Source: Saposhnikovia divaricata
Taxonomy: Eukaryota; Streptophyta; Magnoliopsida; Apiales; Apiaceae
Direction of reading: 5' to 3'
Assembly (NCBI GenBank): GCA_036435485.1
Contig: CM071599.1
Span: 210,465,178 to 210,529,177, forward strand
DNA: 64,000 nt
Shown: piece after piece, positions 19,918 to 32,544 of the stretch
Numbering within the stretch: position 1 is the stretch's first letter
Layout of the letters: the number at the start of each line of letters is the position of its first letter
Notes under the pieces: model-generated
What the model saw: only the letters and a program-made list of their open reading frames with translations
Database searches by the model: none
What the model was told of the DNA's origin: nothing
Translations under genes and position numbers: made by a program

Positions 19918-22350
19918 CTGTACAAAAATTAGAAAACGTTAATTGGGTTCTACCCCAATATTCATGGACGAAATAATTTACATGCAAGCCAACATAAAAA
20001 AGCAACCACTTATATCAATCAATTATTCTTCAACATGCGAAAGCATAATCTTTTGAGAGATTTGAGAAATATTTGCATTCAAATTCAATTTATTCTTCAA
20101 TAGAAGAAAATTACCTTTAAAAAAATAAACTATCACCAAAAGTAATTCTAGATCAAATATGTTGAAATATTGTGCAAATTTCTTGACATTTCTAGAATTA
20201 TAGAACTAGTTATTCAAGCATTATAAAATCCTTGTATTAGACATTTATTATTTACTCATAAAAGGGGTTTAAAGCAAAATTACAAATCGCAACAAGAAGA
20301 TAAGAGTCGTTTTTATCTTGAAAAATAATTAGGTTAAAGTAGAGATTTTTTATTTATAAAAATGAAGTAGGTAATGGCATTACCTAAAAATAGGTAAAAT
20401 AGGTATAGATGTGAAGGTCATTGTGATTTGGGTAACCACTAGGATATTGTAGTATCATTTTTTACTAAATTCTATAAATATTGGCTCATCAAATAGATAA
20501 TCTGTTGGTTTGCTCTAACTAGCTAGACAACACCCACTTCAGTTATTCATGATCCACAACAAAGTCAAAAATTGTCATAAATGCTATCAGTACTACTTGT
20601 ATTAGGTTCCAAATCACAAACTTCTTTAAGCAACATTTATTATACATCAATTGATTTAAAAAAAATACAATTTAAACTAGAAGCTCCTAACTCGCACTAA
20701 TTTTTTATGCTAGTTATTTAATTTAAACGAGTTATATTAAACTCAAAATAAACAAATACAAGTTTCAATATCTTATTGAAATATGGAAGTAAATGAAGGT
20801 GTATTGATGCCGTTTGATTTATTTTATTTTTCGAAAACAAGTATTTATTTCTAAAATAGTGTACATAACTCTGTAAATTTTTTTAAAAGTTAATTTCACT
20901 TTACTTCCCATCGATTTTAGCTTGTTGCAAATAGGGTTTAAAACTTTTCATATCAACACTTTACATTCTTGAACTATCTATCCCGTCACATTCAACACCC
21001 ATTGGCCACTTTTTCCTCAAGTTTAATTGCTCATTCAACACCCATTGGCCACTTTTTCGTCAAGTTTGATTGTGAACGAACGTTTGACCAAGAATAAAGT
21101 TGGTGTAGCACTATTCACTTCATTAAGAAATTCAGTATTTAAGTTATATTATTTTTTAAACTAATAAATACTTACGATATATTTTTTAAATTTATTTTAA
21201 AAAGAAAATAACTTGAAAGAAAAGGTTAAGGAAGCATTACATCTAACTCTAACTTCTTTCGTTTATCTTAGAATAATTTTTTAATTAAGATAATTCACAA
21301 TCAATTAATATCTTTTAGCTCAACATGCAGTTGAAACTATCTTGTTAATTTTACATTATTTTGTAATAAATTATAATTATATAACTTGAACCTCAAAAGA
21401 CAATATCATACATCAAGCATATAACACATATTTTTATGTGATTTTATATATGAGTTACATGTATTGTCCTTAGGGTGCTACGTGAGATTATAAGTATTTC
21501 TAATATAAATGCAGAAGGTTAGATTTGTAAATTTAGGATGAATCATTAATAATTACAAAAATACCATTAAATTTATATGGGAGAATAATATAATCTCTTA
21601 GAGATTTACCTAAGGTCATGCTCAGGACCATTTTTCTCTTTATATATTTACATTTATTTAAAGTATTTGTCTAGTTTAATTTTCTAGACATTTGTAAGAA
21701 AATATTATAATGAAACATACTATTGTTGTGTGATGTTGTCTATTTAATTTATATACATATGCAATATATAATTAACTTGAAACCTACTTCAACTAACTTT
21801 TTTTTTTGGCTAAATATTTCATCTAACTTAATTATTAAGAACATATTTTAAAGAATCTAATTATATTAATAACCATTGAAAATATCACATGTATAAATAT
21901 TATAATATAAACAAATTTATAGGGTCGATTTACTTAAATAATTATTTTAGTCGTTATAATTTTTTTTAAAACACATTTCAATTATAATATATATAATTAA
22001 ATTAATATGGACGCATATGTATATAAAAAATTTACTGGAAAATTTACGAAATAAATAGTCCAGCAATACAAACAGTTGATATGAAAAGTTAGTTTTAAAC
22101 GATACATGTAATAAGCTCAAATTGAAGGAATGCAAAGTGAAATCAATCAATTGAATAAATTATTTTGAAATATTATTCAGATAGACAAATTACTTATTTC
22201 CGAAAAATAAGGACAGAGCCATAATTGAATAATGGGCTTAAGCTAACTGGCCCATCTGATTAATAATGGATTCGGCCTCAATTTTAAAGTCCAACCCGTT
22301 TCAACTCTTGTCAAGAACATGTTCTCAGATCTTTCACTTACATAACCCCC
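19918..22350. other. AT-rich intergenic region upstream of the PPR gene
   Basis: No gene or intact mobile element is seen. The only structure noted is a 43-base tandem duplication at 20989-21074 (both copies contain CACCCATTGGCCACTTTTTC). The ORF at 21947-22150 has no recognisable features. Confidence 0.6.
20989..21074. repeat. Two-copy 43-base tandem repeat
   Basis: Copies at 20989-21031 and 21032-21074 differ at only a few positions. The short local duplication has no apparent function. Confidence 0.8.
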
Positions 22351-22358
22351 TTCCCAAA

Positions 22359-22689
22359 ATTATAAACATTTCCATATAGATACATACATATATAGATACA
22401 TTTCATATATTAGCTACATTCTTGGTGGGTTTCTATTCAGGTAATTCTCTTGGTTCTTCATTTTCTTTACATTTAAACCCTCTTTTGTTAAACCCTTTTA
22501 ATTGCTGTGTATATTTATACTGTTTCATCAGCTTGTTTTAAGCTGATTTGGGTTGTGAATTTAGCTCTTTTTGATTGATATAAAAATTGTTTAGTGTCTT
22601 AATTAGATTAAGTGAGTGATAAGTGATAGTGGTTTGATGGGTTTTTTGTAATGCGGTTAAAGATTGGATTTTGATGAGTTTTAGACAAA
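22359..22689 (+). promoter_or_regulatory. Putative promoter and 5' UTR (possible leader intron) of the PPR gene
   Basis: A TATA-like ATTATAAAC lies at about 22359-22367. Downstream, CAG/GTAATTCTC at about 22438-22446 resembles a 5' splice site, and the T-rich stretch ending TTTTAG at about 22683 resembles a 3' splice site, so a 5' UTR intron of about 240 bases is possible. This is inferred from consensus only. Confidence 0.3.
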
Positions 22690-22723
22690 ATGGGTGTAAT
22701 TTATTTCTTGATTGACTCATGCC

Positions 22724-24154
22724 ATGTTCACTGTGGCACTTTTTGGGAAAAGGGTTGTGCAAAGTTTGTATCTTTTTTGCGGAATTTCGCGTTCTTTGTG
22801 TGGTTTTAGTACTAATAGTGATGGATTACATGATGGGTTTCGACGCGTTGAGGAGCATTTGAATGTGGATGGAAAAAGTTGGGATTTTGGTTTGGGTTTG
22901 GATGAGGAACCGGTTTTTCTGTCAGGGAGGAGGTTCTTTGAGCAAGCGAGGTTTGATGCTCGAAGGGCCGTTGAGGTTCTTTTTCGGGATGGTCCAACAT
23001 TTGCTGCGAAAGAAGCTTTGGATGATATGGAGATACGGGTTTCGGAGGTTTTTGTGGGAGAAGTTTTATTTAGGATTTTGACTGATATTAGTGATGCAAG
23101 CAGAGCTAGGAATGCCAGACTGGGGTATTTGTTCTTTAGATGGTCTAGTCAACAAGAGTATTATAGTCATACAGTTTATGCGTACCATCTTATGATGAGG
23201 ATTTTTGCAGAATCCAATGAATTGAAGGCAATGTGGAAACTAGTTGATGAGATGATTGAGAGAGGATGTCCAACTACAGCACGTACATTTAACATAGTAA
23301 TTTGTACTAGTAGTCGGGCAGGCTTAGCTAGGAAAGCTGTAGAGAGATTTATTAGATCAAAGAATTTTTATTTTAGGCCGTTTAAACATTCCTTTAACGC
23401 AATATTATGCTCCCTTCTGGCCGTAAACCAGTACATGTTGATCGAGTGGGTGTATCAGCAAATGATAGATGAAGGTCATCGTCCTGATATATTAACTTAC
23501 AATGTTCTGATGTCCACGAAATATAGGCTGGGGAAGTTTGATGACTTTCACGGGTTGCTAGAGGAAATGGCCAGTAATGGGCTTTCTCCAGATTTTCATA
23601 CATACAACATTATTCTTCATGTGCTTGGGAGATCTGACAAACCAGAAGCAGCATATAATCTTTTGAATCACATGAAGGAAATTGGTATTGAGCCGACTGT
23701 CCTTCATCTTACCACATTGATAGATGGGTTAAGTCGTGCAGGAAATTTGGATGCCTGCAAGTATTTTTTTGGTGAAATGAAGAGATATGGATATATGCCT
23801 GATGTTGTCTGTTACACTGTCATGATTACAGGCGTCATTGTTGCAGGAGATATGGATTCAGCCGAGGAACTGTATAAGGAGATGATTGACCATGGACAGG
23901 TCCCTAATGTCTATACTTACAATGCTATAATACGTGGGCTTTGTATGGCAAGGAGGTTTAAGGATGCATTTTATATCCTAGAAGAAATGGAAATCAGGGG
24001 ATGTATTCCAAATTTTCTTGTGTATAATACCTTAGTTAGATGTTTAAGAAATGCTGGAAAGCTTTCTGAAGCTCACAAGGTTATAAGAATTATGGTGGAA
24101 AAGGGTAAGTATGCCCATCTTATTTCAAAACTTCACCGACATAGGAGACGCTGA
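22724..24154 (+). CDS. P-class pentatricopeptide repeat protein, probably organellar
   Basis: This single-exon gene of 476 residues starts at the first ATG of the frame. The N-terminus (MFTVALFGKR...) is basic, hydroxylated and free of early acidic residues, like a mitochondrial or plastid transit peptide. From about residue 150 to 465 there are about nine consecutive 35-residue PPR motifs, with typical phrases such as TYNVLM, HTYNIIL, CYTVMITG, TYNAIIRGLC and VYNTLVRCL, each ending near a P-D or P-N pair. There is no E, DYW or SMR domain, so it belongs to the P class, which binds single-stranded organellar RNA to stabilise, process or help translate it. Length and motif layout recall the Arabidopsis At1g55630/At3g60050 type (from memory). 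No internal stops or frameshifts are present, and it is probably functional. A short out-of-frame upstream ORF starts at 22690. Confidence 0.93.
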   Translation: MFTVALFGKRVVQSLYLFCGISRSLCGFSTNSDGLHDGFRRVEEHLNVDGKSWDFGLGLDEEPVFLSGRRFFEQARFDARRAVEVLFRDGPTFAAKEALDDMEIRVSEVFVGEVLFRILTDISDASRARNARLGYLFFRWSSQQEYYSHTVYAYHLMMRIFAESNELKAMWKLVDEMIERGCPTTARTFNIVICTSSRAGLARKAVERFIRSKNFYFRPFKHSFNAILCSLLAVNQYMLIEWVYQQMIDEGHRPDILTYNVLMSTKYRLGKFDDFHGLLEEMASNGLSPDFHTYNIILHVLGRSDKPEAAYNLLNHMKEIGIEPTVLHLTTLIDGLSRAGNLDACKYFFGEMKRYGYMPDVVCYTVMITGVIVAGDMDSAEELYKEMIDHGQVPNVYTYNAIIRGLCMARRFKDAFYILEEMEIRGCIPNFLVYNTLVRCLRNAGKLSEAHKVIRIMVEKGKYAHLISKLHRHRRR

Positions 24155-24539
24155 GGTGGTTAGCTAGGTACAATATATAGTAGCCACATGTCAATTCTCG
24201 GTAGAATTCTAGCTAGCTTGACAGCCGTGACTATTACTTATATCATGTGCAATGTATGCAGCTTCTCTCAAGTGCAATGTAAGTTAAATACATGTCATTG
24301 TTTCGATAATACCTGTCCTATATAAAATTGTTTTTTTTTTCCCAATACATAACTTGCAAGGCCTTTAATTGACTGCTAGAAATATAGAAACCCTTGTTTA
24401 TCTAATATTATCTCATAAATTGCTAATATGTTTTCTCCTCAATTTTCTCTTCAAAAAGCTTGAGCACATCTTCTCAAAACTTTACATTTTTATCATTTCT
24501 GGATTGGTAAAATTTTGCTTTTGTTCTGGACTGAGAACG

Positions 24540-24604
<65 letters not shown>

Positions 24605-25650
24605 GGACATGATTTGATTGGAAATGAGTGTCAAACTTAAGATTCAATTCTGTTTGTAGGTGAATTTCAGAATTCATTTTTATGCTAAATTACTAAGTGA
24701 AATTGAATTGAAGAAAAGCAGGGTAAAACTAATGTATTTAGTGTATTTGATATAACTAGGACTCTAATACTGTTTATTTGAATTGAATTTGAAGAAAGCT
24801 CGAAGAATCTATTGCAAATTTTGGATCAAGTGTAACTAATTAGACTGATTAGAGTTCTCTGACAAAAAAAAAAAAAAGACTAAAAGAGACTGTTAAGAGT
24901 TGTGGATACAGAGAGAATCTAGCTGTAGAAGATAATTGTCATGATCACCTTGTTAGATCCTTGACTTAGGACGAAAACTTCTCTGTCTTCTGCTCTTCGT
25001 CTTGATTCAAATTTAATATTAATGTTTAATTTTTTAGAATTTTCAGATATTTAAATATTATTTCACACAGTTGTTTGTGTGCACATACTGTATTACAATT
25101 TTGAGTTTCAGCAAATTTTCACTGCCGTGTGTTACCTATCAATACTACATTCCGGATAATAGTTAATATGAACAAATGAAACTACTCATCGTAAAATATT
25201 AACTTAGTCTTGCAGCATCTCGTAAAATCCCAGTGCGAAATGGATTCTGTAAGAATGAAATGGTGATGTGCAGAAGTGGTTAGTTGCATCAAATGACAGG
25301 TTTGAACTTGCTGAGGTCTGAATTCTTGTTTTGCGATCTGCTGCCTGTTTCCTCTTTTACACTGTAGGAATTTACTTATATCCAGCCAAAGGATCTTTGT
25401 GATAGAGCTTTTTGTTGGGCAGTAAAAAGTTTAATTAAACTTGATCTTTAAATGTAGCAGAGATCAAGGTTGGAAGAGCTTATACTGGATGAATTGCCTA
25501 ATCTGGGATCTGAGTGAATAATCTGGTGCGTCATTTTATAAGAGTAGACGGACACAGAAAAGCCATAATCCTAATGTTTTTTTGATGCAATTATTATGTG
25601 GAGTTTAACCAATTTTCCATATACTAAAAGTACAAAAGCTATAATCTGTA
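24155..25650. other. Intergenic region between the convergent PPR and PP2C genes
   Basis: The stretch includes the 3' UTR of the PPR gene and a TA microsatellite. I see no further gene; 24370-24617 is an ORF only because of the TA repeat. The 3' UTR of the PP2C gene probably ends somewhere in 25600-25796. Confidence 0.5.
24543..24601. repeat. TA dinucleotide microsatellite, about 29 units
   Basis: An uninterrupted (TA)n run lies about 390 bases downstream of the PPR stop codon. Confidence 0.98.
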
Positions 25651-25796
25651 CAGTTTTCTCACAACAGAAGTAGAAAGATGTAACGATCCAAAATTTCAAA
25701 AACAGGTAGGAAACTAAAAATGTACAGAATGGTCAAAACAGTATTACGTAGATACAGATGGCAGATCTCAGAATATCCTAGTACTCGTATTATCTG

Positions 25797-27593
25797 TCAG
25801 TACTCGAGGCAACCCTTTAGAAGATCCAGGCCTTCAGCTGATATACTCCTCCGCCTTTGAGATCTGGGAACCTCAATTTTTGGGGGCGGGTCTGCTGAAA
25901 AACAGACGACGACAACTGTCAAATTGTCACAGGAGTTTCGCTTTAGTGCCTCTCTAACAAGCACGCTTGAGCACTTTTCAGGATCATTGTGCATCATGAG
26001 CTCCTTTCTTACAACAGTTACAGCATACTGGCTGCTCATTACATCCCAAAGACCATCACAACCAATTATTAAGAATTCGTCTTCCTTTGTTAAGACAATT
26101 TCTTCCATTTCTGGCTCAGAGCTCAAGGGGCAGGGTGAACCTTTAGGACCTTTCATGTGCCAGTCTCCAAGAGCACGAGCAACGGATAGCTGTCCATTTA
26201 GATATCCATCGTAAATTACTCCTCCCAACTTCTCTATTCTTAGTTTTTCGGAGGTGCAATTAGGTTTATGGTCCTTGGACAGTTCAATTGCTCTTCCTCG
26301 TTTACCTAGTACAGCTCTCGAGTCTCCAGCATTAGCAATCAACATGTTCCTGTGGTAAGCCGAAATCCCAATATGTTAAAAAGTGAAGGATTGAAAATGT
26401 ATATCAAAACACTACAACATATTAACTTCTTCGATACATATGCTAGAATGTCTCAATTGCTGACGATTTTAGTACATCATATCAGTGAATATAAAGTTCA
26501 AAAGATGCATTCTAAGAACAAAAGTAATATCATTTAGTAAGATGCATCATGCATATAATGAAAAATGTGTCATTATTAGTTCTTCACCTTCCCAGTACAA
26601 GGGCAGTCAATGCTGTGGTGCCAGAGGAATGGTCCAGAGATTTACTATCTGCTAATGCGTGATCAGCCTTTACAAAAGCATTCCTAACAGCGACTTTTAC
26701 CCCCACCGGAAAATGTGAATCATCAACAATGAAGTCAAGGATGTTCTTGCTAGTATATGATGCAGCATCGACACCACCATGCCCATCAAACACCTGAAGG
26801 TAACATGGTAAGAGAACATATTAGTAGAATGACCAAAACCAATTGGTATAAAGGTCAGTTCGAAAGTCCTCTTGGGAATAATTGGTGAACCCACAGAATT
26901 TAAAGATCAATTCCTTCCTCAGGGGATACCATTCCCTAACATGCAAAGAGGAATAAAACAAAGATAGCTACCCCATAAAAAGCGCCAGGAGAAGGGAAGC
27001 TTGGACCTCCACCAAGACGCTCATGAAGATCATCTACACAAATGTACTCATCCTCCATGTATGGTTTTGGTCCTATCTCAGAGCAGCTTCCTGATCGAAA
27101 TACAGGTATAAACTCTGCGTTCTCAGCTGGTGGTGACTTTATTCCAATTTCAGCAGAGTTTTCCTGAAATTTGGCGCACAAAGAATGATTAGTCAAATAT
27201 GTAATCTAGTGAAACAAAGAACATAGCTCACATTTGCGAAACCATACTACACAATGCATCGATGAGTACGTTGTACATCATAAAGATCAGGTAAAGTAAA
27301 ATGCTCAGTTAAAACACAACACGAAACACCGTAAATCATAACACAATGCACCATAGTGATGAACAACGACATTTACATACCAACTCAGAATTGCCAGCCA
27401 ACATTGCCTGGCTTATACAATGTCGCATAGTAGGCAGATCATTTCTGGGAGGCTTGCCCGCCTTGCCTTGGCACGAACTCTTTAATTCCTCGCAGTCATC
27501 AACTTCCACGGAATACACACCATCCTTACTGCACCCATCATCAAATGAGGCACATTGTGGCATCACATCGGTGCCGCCCGGAACCATCATCAT
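25797..27593 (-). CDS. Protein phosphatase 2C (PPM family), four exons
   Basis: The exons on the minus strand are 27593-27381, 27163-26972, 26793-26588 and 26349-25797, all joined at GT/AG boundaries that keep the frame, giving 387 residues. The start is the first ATG in the exon-1 frame. The PPM catalytic domain begins at about residue 90: MEDE (about 106-109), FDGHGG (137-142, with the metal-binding Asp138 and Gly139), [29 protein letters not shown] and DNLTVVVV, so the metal-binding acidic residues are all present. PP2Cs are monomeric Mg/Mn-dependent Ser/Thr phosphatases. The sequence resembles the clade with Arabidopsis At2g33700 and At3g51470 (from memory) rather than the ABA co-receptor group. 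The tail ([14 protein letters not shown]) is basic. It appears intact and convergent with the PPR gene. Confidence 0.92.
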
Positions 27594-28109
27594 TACTCCC
27601 AACCCCACCAATTCAGTTCGAAAAATAAACACAGCATGTGCACAAAACACAACCCTCAGAACCAAAAACACAGCTAGTTACCTCAATGCATGCATGCATA
27701 TATACATTATTCACAACAAAAAGACAGCTGTGTGTGTATTTCTTAATTCAAAAACAAATAATGTACAAGAATCAATAATTGTGAGTACATGACAACCCTG
27801 CATTTTACAAGAAAACAGAGGAACCCACATGCCAAGATGTAATCGAAATAGATGGAAACTCAAAAAGGACACAAAGAATGTAGTTGTGAAAAATAAAAAG
27901 AAACCAAGAAAAAGAAGAAAGTGAAAATGAAAATGGGGTAAATGTGGAAACAAGTAAAGAAAGTAACTCAAGGCAGAGCATTGTAGTAGGAAAAGGAGGG
28001 AGGGGCATTCACTGAGTTTGTTTGTTTTAATCAAAGTTTTGCAAGTGAAAAAATAAACAAATGGGAAGGTGCTTTTGAGGCCAGTGACATCCCCTGCTTT
28101 TACGCTCAT
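27594..28109 (-). promoter_or_regulatory. Probable 5' UTR and promoter-proximal region of the PP2C gene
   Basis: On the minus strand the stretch is strongly pyrimidine-rich (about 27850-28000), as many plant leaders are. A GAG/GTAACT-like donor near 27680 allows a leader intron. A 132-codon ATG ORF (28109-27711) crosses it. Its product is Phe/Leu-rich and low in complexity, so I read it as leader sequence or at most an upstream ORF, not a gene. Confidence 0.35.
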
Positions 28110-28140
28110 CTTGTAGTTGTATAGGAGTACTAATTATTAT

Positions 28141-28265
28141 GGGTTAAATGGCTAATTCGTCATTATATTATACAGAAAATTTTTTTTATATGCAGAAACT
28201 TTTTTGAGATGGTAATTCAACTGAAAACTTTTATATAGTATAGTGAAGAATTAGCCATTTAATCC
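28141..28265. mobile_element. Small MITE-like inverted repeat upstream of the PP2C gene
   Basis: The 125-bp unit starts GGGTTAAATGGCTAATTC and ends with its near-perfect inverse (GAATTAGCCATTTAATCC), giving terminal arms of about 25 bases around a T-rich centre. No clear target duplication is visible, so the superfamily is uncertain. Confidence 0.6.
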
Positions 28266-30915
28266 AAATGAAAATTTTAAATTCAGCCATTATACATATG
28301 CAACTCCAAATTTTTGGTTTCGAATTTTTTTGAAAAAAATATTTTGGTTTCAAGTTGAAGTTGCTAGATTCATAAAAGAAACATGGTTAACTTTCAAAAA
28401 ATTTAAGAACGGACATTATTATCTTAGACCCGATAATTCATTTCAGGAGGTCCGGTTTTGACTGACCTCTAAAAAATAGATAAATTTTAAAAATGAATTT
28501 TAGTTAAAATTTCGAGAATAGTTCAGGAGTCGATGCATTTAAAATCTAGTTCCGTGACTAATTACTTGCAAGTAAAAACTTAAAACATTGCAAGTTAATT
28601 CAAGTAGAGTGCATGCATAATTGATAATTCCACTAAAGAATCACATTGCATAAGAACATCTTATAACATAAATTTTGTCAAATTTCGAACACAAATAAAG
28701 GTTATATATGCAAGTCCGACATATATGTCTGATTTCTAAATTGTTAGATTATCCCGATAATTTTAAATATTTTTTTTCTTATTACTAATTAAAATTGAAC
28801 GGAACCAAATTATGCATTTTATCCGAATTTTTGGATGGTACTAAATGTAGTTTGTTGAAATTACATCTAAACCCTTCTATGTATTAAATATTAGATGAGA
28901 TATTCATAGCAGCTTTGCTCATAAGGCGTGTGAACATTAAATAGAACAGTAACAAAAATCCATATCAACAAGTCTTATATCACCTAAGTAATAAAGTCAC
29001 TACAATTAAATAATATTAAATTTATCTATAAATTTTTTTAAAAATAAAGTGTATCTTAAATATTAAAATTTTACATAATCATAATTTTAAATTTTAAATT
29101 TATATGTCATATCCTTAACAAATTTTCAATTTTAAATATTTAATATCATAAAGTAATACAATAATATAAAAATGGTTTTACTTTCATTAATACGTATTTT
29201 TATATACTTACAGTAAAATTTCAAAATAAATAATGTTACGTGAAAAATGTTAAAGATACGAAATTAATATCCAAAATGGTTGTCAAATGACACATGACAC
29301 ATTTATATTTACTATAATAATGATAAATGAAAATAGATACCTTATATTTATAATAATAATGTCAATTAAAATGTTCTATATTACCAATATCAATTTTTGT
29401 TTCTCAATCTTAGAGAGTAATGACAATCCAAAACAACTGAGATGTTTCTATCAAAACATAAAAAATCATTATTAAATGATTGTATGTAATTAAATTATAA
29501 ATGAATAATTGTGTGTTACAACATAGACGAAAATTAAACTAAAAATCCAAAAAATTGTCTCTGAAATCTTGAATGAATGAATTTTATCTTTTATTCATAC
29601 AAATTTTGACAATTTTTTTGAAACTTTTGCTATAAGTACTCCATGTAAATTAACAATTCACTTCAAATTTTTCAAATTAATTATAATTTACTATTTTAAA
29701 TAACAATATATAATATTTAAAATTGATATGAAATTGACCTATTTTGACATAATGTAATCATAAAATAATGTACATAAATTATTTAAATGCAAATAAAATT
29801 TTAATATCATTAACGTAATATTTACATAAAAACGCAACACTAACCAATAATATATCTGTAAACAAGAGATAATGTCTAATTGTAGTAATTAATCAATCGT
29901 TTTATAATAATTAGATTTTATCTATTTTTAATTTTTTGTGAAATCTACAACTAAAATACAAAATTATGCTAAATAATTCTTTTATTCCAGTTTCATATAT
30001 ATGAGTATAATTTGATAACTAATACCTTTATTACTCAAATTTGTATTGCTAAATGGTTTGCCATAGTTAAATTTGATATAAAAAAAATTACGTATTATAG
30101 TGTTTATTTGATTATTATGTGAAATATAGTCTACGACTGAAATTATAAAAAAGTAAAAGTTGATTGCATATTTTAATCATAACTTAGACTAATTTTCATA
30201 AATTTACTATATTTGATATATGAGTTTGTTTGTATATAAAGCGTTTAAAAATATGATAATCTTAAAAAAGTAAGTGAAGTAATTTTTATTAAAAATATAA
30301 TTAATTAATAATACTATTAATACTAATCATATTTTCTCTATTAAATCTAAAATAAAAACATTAAATAAATATCAAAAGATATATTAAAAAGATTATATAT
30401 AGACGAATATATACACATAACCGTTTTCAAATAATATAAAAAAATATGAATAATTACATTATATATGTGTTGCACGAAACCATGCATTATTATTATTATT
30501 AGGTGTACCGATGTTACAAAAAACACAGAAAACTAAGGAAGTGTTCACTATTCTATTTTTTGCACAAAAAATTAAAAAGGTCAATAATGTAATTTCAACG
30601 AACTGCATTAAGCAATTCTGACCTGCATTTAGAAACTATGTAATTTTTTGGTTGGCTTCAGTTTCTCCTCACTCGTACTGGAAAATGTCTGCTACAGCGG
30701 TCTGCTTTAACGTTCTTGATGGGTCTGCTTTGGAGTCCCAAAAAGTACAGACCATAAGTCTTAGCTGAAACAAATTATACAGGTTTCGATAGCTGGAAAT
30801 GCCATACGAAAATTATAGCTGGAAATCGACATAAACCTGACCCATTACGGCTAATCGCCAAACCACATTTGTTGAGTCAATTTAAATTCTCTAGTAGCAA
30901 GACATGCACATATAC
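28266..30915. other. AT-rich intergenic region
   Basis: I see no gene or intact mobile element. The sequence is very AT-rich with scattered short ORFs of no recognisable similarity. A small island of higher GC at about 30590-30900 could be old genic or mobile debris, but nothing in it can be named. Confidence 0.5.
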
Positions 30916-31400
30916 CTGTTTGGCTTATCTTAAATAAGTAACTTATAACTTAAAGTGATAAGTATCATATAAGTGATAAGTAAATCAGAACATATAAGTT
31001 AATAATAGAGTGTTTGGTAAATCAGAAATTATAAGTCAGTAAAGTGTTTGGTAAATCAGAACTTATAAGTTAACTTTTTTAAATATTTTCAAAATATTTG
31101 TTTTTTAATATATATATAAGTGGATATCAATGGATAGATTTCGATGAGTAGAGAAATTTGACATATACATATCAATTTTTTAATGAACGAATCAAAAGAT
31201 ATATGATTTTGAAGATTTGAAGGATATTATATATTGCGTATATCGAGAAATAAGAATAAGTTGAATGTTAGGATTTTTTAACATTCAACTTATCCCATAT
31301 AAGTTCTAAAAACGGGCTTTTGCTTATTTTGCCAAACACTCTAAATAAGCTGGAAACGGGATTTCGCCATATAAGTCGACTTATATGGTTAGCCAAACAT
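30916..31400. mobile_element. MITE-like element with TGTTTGGCT ends
   Basis: The left end reads CTGTTTGGCTTATC and the right end is an inverse (GTTAGCCAAACATG). The interior is rich in ATATAAGT/ACTTATAA words and contains AGTGTTTGGTAAATCAGAA twice. Such ends and subterminal repeats are common in hAT- or Harbinger-type MITEs of plants. No clean target duplication is seen, so exact ends and class are uncertain. Confidence 0.5.
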
Positions 31401-32529
31401 GCACTTAGTCTCGTCACATAATTATATCAGATAAAACATGCTTTCAATACACTAATCACACAAACTAGAAGTTACGCATATAATTGAATTCAAATATCTT
31501 TTATTTTAAAAAAATAATTCATCATATAAACATTTAAAGTATCTTTTGCTGAAACATTTCGTTACCTATAAACACTCAAACATCTACTTTAAAATAATTT
31601 ATCTTAATTAAATGAAATCAATATTGTTTAAAATTGATCAAGTAATTAATTATTTACTTAATCATATTTATTCCCCAAAATAATTCATTTTAAATCCCTT
31701 TTTGAATGATTGAAATTAATTATCTTAAATAAGATTTAAAAATCCAAATTTTCGAAAATAGATTAATTAAATAATTAACTAATTAATCAAAACAATTATT
31801 CAATTAGATTTTTAAATTTATAAATGAATTTTGAAAAGTATTTTTGAATTTATAAATAATTTTAGAAAAGATTTTCAAATTTTAAATGAAACAATTTTTA
31901 AAAATAGCTTGAATAATGTGATATCAGAACAAAGCAAATAAAACAATAATAGCTCAAGAACAGCTGCCGGAAGAATATGAAGGTCCACTAGATGTTCTAC
32001 CGGAATCTGGTTTTCCAGAAACCGGCGACAATTCTGGCTGGCCTTTATTTCCTTTCGCAATTACAACTCAAGGCAGACAGGATTTCAACAACAACCTAGC
32101 AACGTAACACAATTAATCTTCAACGTGATTATCACAGTTCAAAAGCGATTTTCATAATCAAACACTATTAAAACCGACAAAAGAATCTAGCAGCACCTTA
32201 CACTTCCGATCAACTCCAAAAGCCTCACCAAAAATCATTTTAAAACAGGCATTCGACTCATTTTTATTCCAGCAATCCAACTACGATACCAACTTTACCA
32301 ATCAATCAACATACGAACTATTCAAACACTCAAAGATTCGACCGAAACAAATTTTCAATAAAACAATCGATTAATAACCTAATAACAGCATACAATCGTA
32401 TACGATCATCATAACATACTTTATACGCAATAAAATGACCAAACGAAGGTCACCGGCTCACCAGAGTTCACTGCCAGTGATCGACGAGTCGCGTGCAAAT
32501 CTCCTAGAGATTCAGATGGTCGAGGAAGG
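31401..32529. other. Intergenic region left of the gypsy element
   Basis: The stretch is AT-rich to about 31900 and of more balanced composition after that. No LTR, primer-binding site or recognisable gene is found. The ORF at 31875-32060 is not recognisable. The 5' LTR and gag start expected for the neighbouring gypsy element are missing here. Confidence 0.45.
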
Positions 32530-32544
32530 GGAATTTCGGCAAAC

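Noticed and set aside
22712..22723. PPR start at 22712
   Set aside because: The codon is TTG; the first in-frame ATG is 22724 and gives the family's usual length.
24369..24677. ORFs on both strands with long Ile-Tyr runs
   Set aside because: They are products of the TA microsatellite.
25924..26214. Plus-strand ORF across PP2C exon 4
   Set aside because: It is an antisense shadow of a well-supported exon.
27594..27671. Extension of the PP2C start to 27671
   Set aside because: The codon there is GTG, not ATG; the first ATG in frame is at 27593.
27711..28109. 132-codon ORF upstream of the PP2C gene
   Set aside because: It is Phe/Leu-rich, pyrimidine-tract sequence in the expected leader, kept only as possible upstream ORF.
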